A DNA stretch of 64,000 nt from CALEAR01 sp035301485 (GTDB lineage: Bacteria > Pseudomonadota > Gammaproteobacteria > Pseudomonadales > Alcanivoracaceae). The position numbers were made by a program, and so were the translations under genes. The notes under the pieces were generated by a model. The model saw only the letters and a list, made by a program, of their open reading frames with translations, made no database searches and was not told where the DNA came from. The DNA is taken from positions 124,001-188,000 of the forward strand of contig DATGUF010000041.1 in the NCBI GenBank assembly GCA_035301485.1, in the 5' to 3' direction. Of this stretch, positions 62,957-64,000 are shown piece by piece (within the stretch, counting starts at the first letter, position 1; each line of letters begins with the position of its first letter).

Positions 62957-62985
62957 ATATTAGGGATACATCCTCCTTTGGTCAA
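62957..62985 (-). promoter_or_regulatory. Sigma-70 promoter of the tRNA operon
   Basis: On the minus strand: TTGACC, a 17-base spacer, TAATAT. A GC-containing discriminator (CTCGC) follows, as in growth-rate-controlled stable RNA promoters. Transcription would start near 62950, a few bases ahead of tRNA-Pro. Confidence 0.8.
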
Positions 62986-63153
62986 GCCCTAAATGGTGTT
63001 TTTCCCTCTCAAACGAACTGTTTGCCCATTAAATCGACAAACTGCTCTTTTCTCACACTTTATTTGTTTTTGCACCCTCTCCCTTAGCATGCGAGAATTA
63101 GGGTCTTTCGTTATTCTTGCTTAGCATTGCCTTAAAACAGGAGAACCTAGCTT

Positions 63154-64000
63154 ATGGACGCCACAGTCCTTGAAGGAAAGCAATTAGCCAAACAGTTTGA
63201 AGAAGAGATGAGCCAGCGTGTTACTAAGCTCAAAGAGCTTGCTAATGGCCGCACCCCCATTCTCGCCACCATTTTAGTGGGCGCCGACCCAGCTTCTGCT
63301 ACTTATGTAAAAATGAAAGGCAATGCCTGTAAACGTGTTGGTATTGAGCCCCTCGCCATCGAGCTAGGCGAAAACACCACCACAGAAGAATTACTCGCAG
63401 AAATTGAAGCGCTGAACAACAACCCTGATGTGCATGGCATTCTATTGCAACACCCTGTGCCCAGCCAAATCGACGAGCGTGCTTGCTTTGACGCTATCTC
63501 GCTTGAAAAAGACGTGGATGGTGTTACCTGCCTTGGCTTTGGCCGCATGAGCATGGGCGAACCCGCTTATGGTTGCGCCACGCCGCAGGGTATCATGCGC
63601 ATCCTAGAACACTACAACATTCCCATTGAAGGCAAGCACGCCGTAGTAGTGGGCCGCAGCCCCATTCTCGGCAAGCCCATGGCAATGATGCTACTGAATG
63701 CTAACGCCACCGTCACCATTTGCCATTCCCGCACTGAAGATCTCGCTAGCCATGTGCGCCAAGCCGATATTCTTGTAGGAGCAGTGGGCAAACCTGAGTT
63801 CATCCAAGCAGAATGGATTAAAGACGGCGCTGTGGTAGTAGACGCGGGCTATCATCCAGGCGGCAAAGGTGATATCGAAATCACAGAAGCCCTCAAAGAA
63901 CGCATCAGTGCTTGGACTCCTGTTCCTGGCGGTGTAGGCCCTATGACTATTAACACTCTTATCTTCCAAACCTTGGAAGCAGGTGAAAAGGCCCTTAACT
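63154..64000 (+). CDS. folD: FolD methylenetetrahydrofolate dehydrogenase / cyclohydrolase (cut by window end)
   Basis: Interconverts methylene-, methenyl- and formyl-tetrahydrofolate for one-carbon supply. 282 codons are visible, so at most a few are missing. The catalytic Lys is in YVKMKGNACKRVGI. The cofactor loop is VVVGRSPILGKPMA and the C-terminal signature is PVPGGVGPMT. It is diverged from E. coli FolD: LQHPVP replaces the usual QLPLP, DVDGVTCLG replaces DVDGFHP, and a GYHPGGKGDIEI segment replaces the GDV region. An AGGAGA ribosome site precedes the ATG. It diverges from the tRNA operon. Confidence 0.92.
   Translation, partial: MDATVLEGKQLAKQFEEEMSQRVTKLKELANGRTPILATILVGADPASATYVKMKGNACKRVGIEPLAIELGENTTTEELLAEIEALNNNPDVHGILLQHPVPSQIDERACFDAISLEKDVDGVTCLGFGRMSMGEPAYGCATPQGIMRILEHYNIPIEGKHAVVVGRSPILGKPMAMMLLNANATVTICHSRTEDLASHVRQADILVGAVGKPEFIQAEWIKDGAVVVDAGYHPGGKGDIEITEALKERISAWTPVPGGVGPMTINTLIFQTLEAGEKALN

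Overview
The window is chromosomal core DNA of a gammaproteobacterium with moderate GC, probably marine and in the Pseudomonas / Cellvibrionales / Oceanospirillales neighbourhood. This rests on gene content and order: rluB-scpB-scpA-trpS-yciO-rnm facing yciB-yciI, one block gltA / sdhCDAB-sucAB-lpd / sucCD, and folD / tRNAs / tig-clpP-clpX-lon-hupB-tRNA-ppiD. I do not call a genus. I saw no phage, transposase, CRISPR array, rRNA or plasmid gene.

Layout. 1-1498: an SPFH/NfeD membrane pair, with a gene running off the left edge behind a start-masking hairpin. 1574-6866: chromosome segregation and RNA modification (rluB, scpB, scpA), tryptophanyl-tRNA synthetase with a four-cysteine motif, yciO and rnm. 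6995-8627: yciB, yciI and an SH3 membrane protein. 8659-11028: an outer-membrane-like protein of unknown function behind a CoA racemase-like gene. 11182-15349: a YihG-like acyltransferase, a large DUF349 protein and an unknown lipoprotein. 15390-21717: cytochrome bd oxidase (cydA, cydB and the tiny cydX) diverging from its assembly exporter cydDC. 21928-26874: an H-NS-like protein, a methyltransferase, a Lon paralogue, rluA and msrA. 27024-31926: an AarF/UbiB-type kinase, an M48 lipoprotein protease, nfuA and two alpha/beta hydrolases. 32069-35388: xthA, a voltage-sensor-like membrane protein, sixA and gpsA. 35679-35927: a small acidic protein.

36025-49220 is the TCA block. Citrate synthase diverges from sdhCDAB, sucAB-lpd and sucCD across about 630 bp holding a good promoter on each side. 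Terminators separate sdhB from sucA and lpd from sucC, so sdh, sucAB-lpd and sucCD are probably separate units. 49351-53774: a beta-hydroxyacid dehydrogenase, yejEF without yejAB, and fabI. 53890-62464: the proteostasis block (ppiD, HU, Lon, ClpX, ClpP, trigger factor), with tRNA-Asp directly behind hupB. 62641-62941: tRNAs Pro, Arg and His with a strong promoter and terminator. folD runs off the right edge a few codons short of its expected end.

Most of the window is ordinary housekeeping. The most unusual items are a voltage-sensor-like protein with no pore (32877-33902), an RNA hairpin that would hide the ribosome site of the gene at the left edge (17-59), the unrecognised outer-membrane-like protein with its racemase-like neighbour (8659-11028), and several palindromic candidate operators. 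All function calls come from reading the sequence and remembered family motifs; no search was run.
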